NCBI RefSeq assembly: GCF_014844035.1
Contig: NZ_CP062159.1
Coordinates: 744,001-808,000 of the forward strand
Origin: Flavobacterium sp. MDT1-60
GTDB taxonomy: Bacteria; Bacteroidota; Bacteroidia; Flavobacteriales; Flavobacteriaceae
Direction: 5' to 3'
Length of the DNA stretch: 64,000 bases
The notes under the pieces: generated by a model
What the model was told of the DNA's origin: nothing
What the model saw: the letters and a program-made list of their open reading frames with translations, nothing else
The model's database searches: none
Made by a program: the position numbers and the translations under genes
Shown: in pieces, positions 61,392 to 64,000 of the stretch
Numbering within the stretch: the first letter of the stretch is position 1
Layout: the number at the start of each line of letters is the position of its first letter

Positions 61392-61802
61392 ATGATTGAA
61401 TGGTACAAAAAGGTAGTTTTTGAAAACTACGCTAATTTTAGTGGAAGAGCCAGAAGAAGTGAATATTGGTTCTATACATTAGCGACAATAATAATTTCAA
61501 TTCTTTTGATGATTGTCGATATTTTTTCAGGTCTTACTATTGGAACAGGAGAATTAGGAATATGTCGCGGTATATATTCTTTATTAGTTTTTATACCTGG
61601 ATTAGCTGTCTTAGTTAGACGTTTGCATGATGTTGGTAAAAGCGGCTGGTTTTTCTTTATCGTATTTATACCTCTGGCTGGAGTAATCTGGCTTTTGGTT
61701 GTATTATGTACAGAAGGGGAATCAGGAACAAATCAATGGGGAATAGATCCAAAAGATGACTTTGATGAAATTAGCGAAATTGGAAACGAACAGCCTTACT
61801 AG
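61392..61802 (+). CDS. DUF805 membrane protein, copy 2
   Basis: 136 residues, starting with the same 16 residues as copy 1 (MIEWYKKVVFENYANF) followed by 'SGRARRSEYWFYTLATII'. The middle is more divergent, and 'VLVRRLHDVGKSGWFFFIVF' is conserved. The order DUF805-TM2-TM2-DUF805 suggests duplication of a pair with inversion of gene order. It ends 74 bases before the convergent acyltransferase gene. Confidence 0.92.
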   Translation: MIEWYKKVVFENYANFSGRARRSEYWFYTLATIIISILLMIVDIFSGLTIGTGELGICRGIYSLLVFIPGLAVLVRRLHDVGKSGWFFFIVFIPLAGVIWLLVVLCTEGESGTNQWGIDPKDDFDEISEIGNEQPY

Positions 61803-61820
61803 TTTTAAATAAGAATTATA

Positions 61821-61858
61821 AAGAAAATCCCGCTAGTAAGTGCTAACGGGATTTTCTT
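61821..61858. terminator. Bidirectional terminator between convergent genes
   Basis: AAGAAAATCCCG (61821-61832) pairs exactly with CGGGATTTTCTT (61847-61858). Confidence 0.88.
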
Positions 61859-61875
61859 TTTATATCAATTTGCAA

Positions 61876-63678
61876 TTAATCTTCTTTCTCGGATAATTTG
61901 CGCTCTAATTCTATTTGAAATTCTTCAATAACGGGTTTCATTGTGCTTTCAGGAATATCTGCGATTCTGATGTACATTAAACCGTCAATTGCATTGTTGA
62001 ATAAAGGATCGACGTTAAAAGCTACAACACGTGCATTTTGCTTGATGTATTTCTTAATTAAAACAGGCAAACGTAAATTTCCCGGCTCTAATTCGTCTAT
62101 GATTTTATCAAATTTATTTAAGTCTGATTCGGCTTCATCAAAAATAAAGTCTTTATCAGCGTCTTTCAGTTTTACTTTATAAGCTTTCTTAGGATGAATA
62201 TATTGCGCAATATAAGGATCGTAATAATTTGATTTCATAAACTCAATCATCAGTGATTTTGAGAAATCAGAGAATTGATTACTGATACTCACGCCGCCTA
62301 ATAAGAATTTGTGTTCCGGATAACGTAGTGTGGTATGAATAATTCCTTTCCACAACAAGAATAAAGGCATTGGTTTTTGCTGATATTCCTTTATGATAAA
62401 AGCACGTCCCATTTCGATCGATTTGTGCATCATATCGTGCAATTCAGGCTCAAATCTAAACAAGTCATTCAGATAAAAACCTTCAATTCCATATTTCGGA
62501 TAAATTTCAGAACCTAATCCCATACGGTAGGCACCTGCAATTTTTTTGGTTTCATCATCCCATAAAAACATGTGGTGATAATATTGGTCAAATTTATCTA
62601 AATCGATAGATTCATTTGTCCCTTCACCAACTTCACGGAAAGTGATTTCTCGTAAACGTCCAATTTCATGTAAAATATTCGGAACAGATTTAGCTGTAGC
62701 AAAAAATACTTCGTAATTTTTACTTTGCAGTAAACGGCAATCGCTGTTTCTTAACGCATCAACTTCAGCAATCATTTTTGATTCGCTTGCCGGCGTTACA
62801 ATTTTTTTAGGTGCTTTTGGTATTTTTAAGCTCGCGGTATCAATCAGTTTGCTGTCCTTTTCAAAAGGATTGGCAAGCATATAGGTTTTCTTTCTTAAGA
62901 ATTCTGAATATTCTTCAAACGATTCAATTTCGTTTTGTTCGTTTACCGAGATCGGTTTACCAATACGAACTTTAATTACACGATCTTTTTGAGTTAATAG
63001 CTCTGATGGTAATTTTGCAGTACGCAAAGTATCGTCAATTTTAGAAAGCCAATAAAATAATTTACTGTTTTTAGCATGAAAATAAATCGGTACAACAGGA
63101 ACTTTTGCTTTTCTGATTAGCTTCAAAGCCCCTTCTTCCCAAGGTTTGTCGACTACTAATTTTCCATCTTTATAAGTAGAAACTTCCCCGGCAGGGAAAA
63201 TTCCCAAAGGTTTTCCATCGCTTAAATGGCGTAAAGTTTCCTTGATTCCTACCACGCTTGATTTGGCATCCTTATGATTTTCAAAAGGATTAACCGGCAT
63301 GATGTATTTTTTAAGCGGAACAATTCGGTGCAATAAAAAGTTGGCGATGATTTTGAAATTTGGTTCTCTTTCCAACATTAATTTCAATAATAAAATACCA
63401 TCAATTCCTCCAAGCGGATGATTTGAGATGGTAATATAAGCGCCGTCTTTAGGTAAACGTTTTAAATCTTCTTCAGGAATTTCGAATTTGATTTCCATCT
63501 CATCCAAAATCCCGTTTAAAAACGGAACATCCTCTAAGTGTTTATTATGATCGTAAATTTTATTAAGGGTAGAGATCTTAAGAACCTTCATAAGAATCCA
63601 GCCTGAGAAAGTACCGAAAACTCCGTACTTATCAACATTTATTGCCTTTGCAACTTCTTTCGCGGTAACTAAACCCAT
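61876..63678 (-). CDS. olsF: Bifunctional acyltransferase, OlsF-like (PlsC plus N-acyltransferase)
   Basis: 600 residues. The N-terminal half is an O-acyltransferase domain of PlsC type: 'ITISNHPLGGIDGILLL' (HPxxxxD catalytic motif) and 'LGIFPAGEVST' (glycerol-phosphate-acyltransferase block). The C-terminal half (about 300-590) matches the GNAT-type N-acyltransferase domain of OlsB ('VPNILHEIGRLREITFREVG', 'YRMGLGSEIYPKYGIEGFYL'). This fusion is the OlsF design, which makes ornithine lipids by acylating ornithine twice; Flavobacterium johnsoniae has such an enzyme. The symbol rests on this domain match. Confidence 0.85.
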   Translation of the reverse strand: MGLVTAKEVAKAINVDKYGVFGTFSGWILMKVLKISTLNKIYDHNKHLEDVPFLNGILDEMEIKFEIPEEDLKRLPKDGAYITISNHPLGGIDGILLLKLMLEREPNFKIIANFLLHRIVPLKKYIMPVNPFENHKDAKSSVVGIKETLRHLSDGKPLGIFPAGEVSTYKDGKLVVDKPWEEGALKLIRKAKVPVVPIYFHAKNSKLFYWLSKIDDTLRTAKLPSELLTQKDRVIKVRIGKPISVNEQNEIESFEEYSEFLRKKTYMLANPFEKDSKLIDTASLKIPKAPKKIVTPASESKMIAEVDALRNSDCRLLQSKNYEVFFATAKSVPNILHEIGRLREITFREVGEGTNESIDLDKFDQYYHHMFLWDDETKKIAGAYRMGLGSEIYPKYGIEGFYLNDLFRFEPELHDMMHKSIEMGRAFIIKEYQQKPMPLFLLWKGIIHTTLRYPEHKFLLGGVSISNQFSDFSKSLMIEFMKSNYYDPYIAQYIHPKKAYKVKLKDADKDFIFDEAESDLNKFDKIIDELEPGNLRLPVLIKKYIKQNARVVAFNVDPLFNNAIDGLMYIRIADIPESTMKPVIEEFQIELERKLSEKED

Positions 63679-63708
63679 GTACTATTTTTAATTTATTAGA
63701 GCAGCGAA

Positions 63709-63716
63709 CAAAGATA
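63709..63716 (-). promoter_or_regulatory. Possible -7 element for the olsF-like gene
   Basis: CAAAGATA reads TATCTTTG on the minus strand, an exact TAnnTTTG match, 31 bases upstream of the start codon. No clear -33 partner. Confidence 0.4.
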
Positions 63717-63798
63717 ACAAAAAACTCTACTTTTCGTTGATTCCAACACAAACTTTCCACTTTTTTATTACATTTGGAATCCTAAAAAAAATACACTG

Positions 63799-64000
63799 AT
63801 GAAAATTATTTCTTATAATGTTAACGGAATTCGTGCAGCAATAACTAAAGGTTTTATCGAATGGCTGCAACAGGCAAACCCTGATGTAATTTGCCTTCAG
63901 GAAATAAAAGCGACTCAGGAACAAATTCCGGTCGACGATATCACGGCCGCAGGCTATCCGTTTCAATATTATTATCCCGCAACAAAAAAAGGATATAGCG
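63799..64000 (+). CDS. xth: Exodeoxyribonuclease III, 3' end outside window
   Basis: Base excision repair AP endonuclease and 3'-5' exonuclease. The start at 63799 gives 'MKIISYNVNGIRAAITKGFI', the exact N-terminal pattern with N7 (N-V-N-G-I-R), and 'VICLQEIKATQEQIP' (E34 metal ligand in LQE). 67 codons are visible and the frame is open to the window end. Divergent from the acyltransferase gene. Confidence 0.93.
   Translation, partial: MKIISYNVNGIRAAITKGFIEWLQQANPDVICLQEIKATQEQIPVDDITAAGYPFQYYYPATKKGYS

Noticed and set aside
1..64000. CRISPR arrays, tRNA or rRNA genes, insertion sequences, prophage
   Set aside because: No regular direct-repeat spacing, no cloverleaf or rRNA sequence that I could recognise, and no transposase, integrase or phage gene among the reading frames. 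A tRNA search program would settle the tRNA question.

Overview
The window is an ordinary stretch of chromosome from a member of the Bacteroidota, most likely Flavobacterium. The evidence is a strongly AT-rich composition, a secreted protease ending in a type IX secretion (Por) sorting domain, very short lipoboxes, many proteins typical of Flavobacteriaceae (DUF4286, DUF2461, a GNAT-nitrilase fusion, an OlsF-like acyltransferase), and several -7 promoter motifs of the TAnnTTTG type. The genus is an inference. I see no rRNA, tRNA, CRISPR array, prophage or insertion sequence.

Layout. 1-4404: the 3' part of a class A penicillin-binding protein, then the two subunits of a 3-oxoacid CoA-transferase with a class A beta-lactamase gene between them. 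4771-9604: a large secreted M4 metalloprotease, an outer-membrane-type protein, a metallophosphatase and an unknown secreted protein. 9706-18785: DNA polymerase IV, a PAS protein, class I fumarase, two unknown proteins (one with a TNT-like motif), a SpmA/SpmB-type membrane protein, a winged-helix protein, an exonuclease and an O6-alkylguanine methyltransferase. 18955-27669: a sugar-epimerase-like protein, GNAT/LysR/rhodanese, a TPR/M28 peptidase/zinc-ribbon/nitrilase operon, and SSB. 27744-38701: DUF2461, ferritin, two paralogous secreted proteins, OmpA, a CAT-like acyltransferase with a HAD hydrolase, an EamA transporter and MetG. 39333-49250: many small accessory proteins (CDGSH, PhzF, YdeI-like, plug-like, PrcB-like, LprI-like, DMP19-like, a patatin/cPLA2-like lipase, a lipocalin-like lipoprotein), one decayed gene copy, one unusually GC-rich element and a 56-residue gene. 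49551-64000: SerS, Lgt, a TPR protein, DUF4286, RsmA, MgtE, ProC, an ABM-fold protein, NhaA, a D-2-hydroxyacid dehydrogenase, a DUF805/TM2 cluster, an OlsF-like acyltransferase and the start of exonuclease III.

The most distinctive property is the intergenic DNA. Many gaps hold dispersed, phrase-like repeats of several families, often as inverted pairs: 29 bp perfect arms at 19848-19949, 27 bp perfect arms at 39118-39190, and near-perfect pairs at 11387-11502 and 18130-18302. One repeat copy appears to have entered a reading frame (19622-19655) and another pair flanks the beta-lactamase gene. A structured element at 39006-39084 and a 64% G+C element at 44962-45060 are the best candidates for undescribed RNAs or mobile elements. 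Several apparent N-terminal extensions are translations of these repeats, so I moved those starts downstream.
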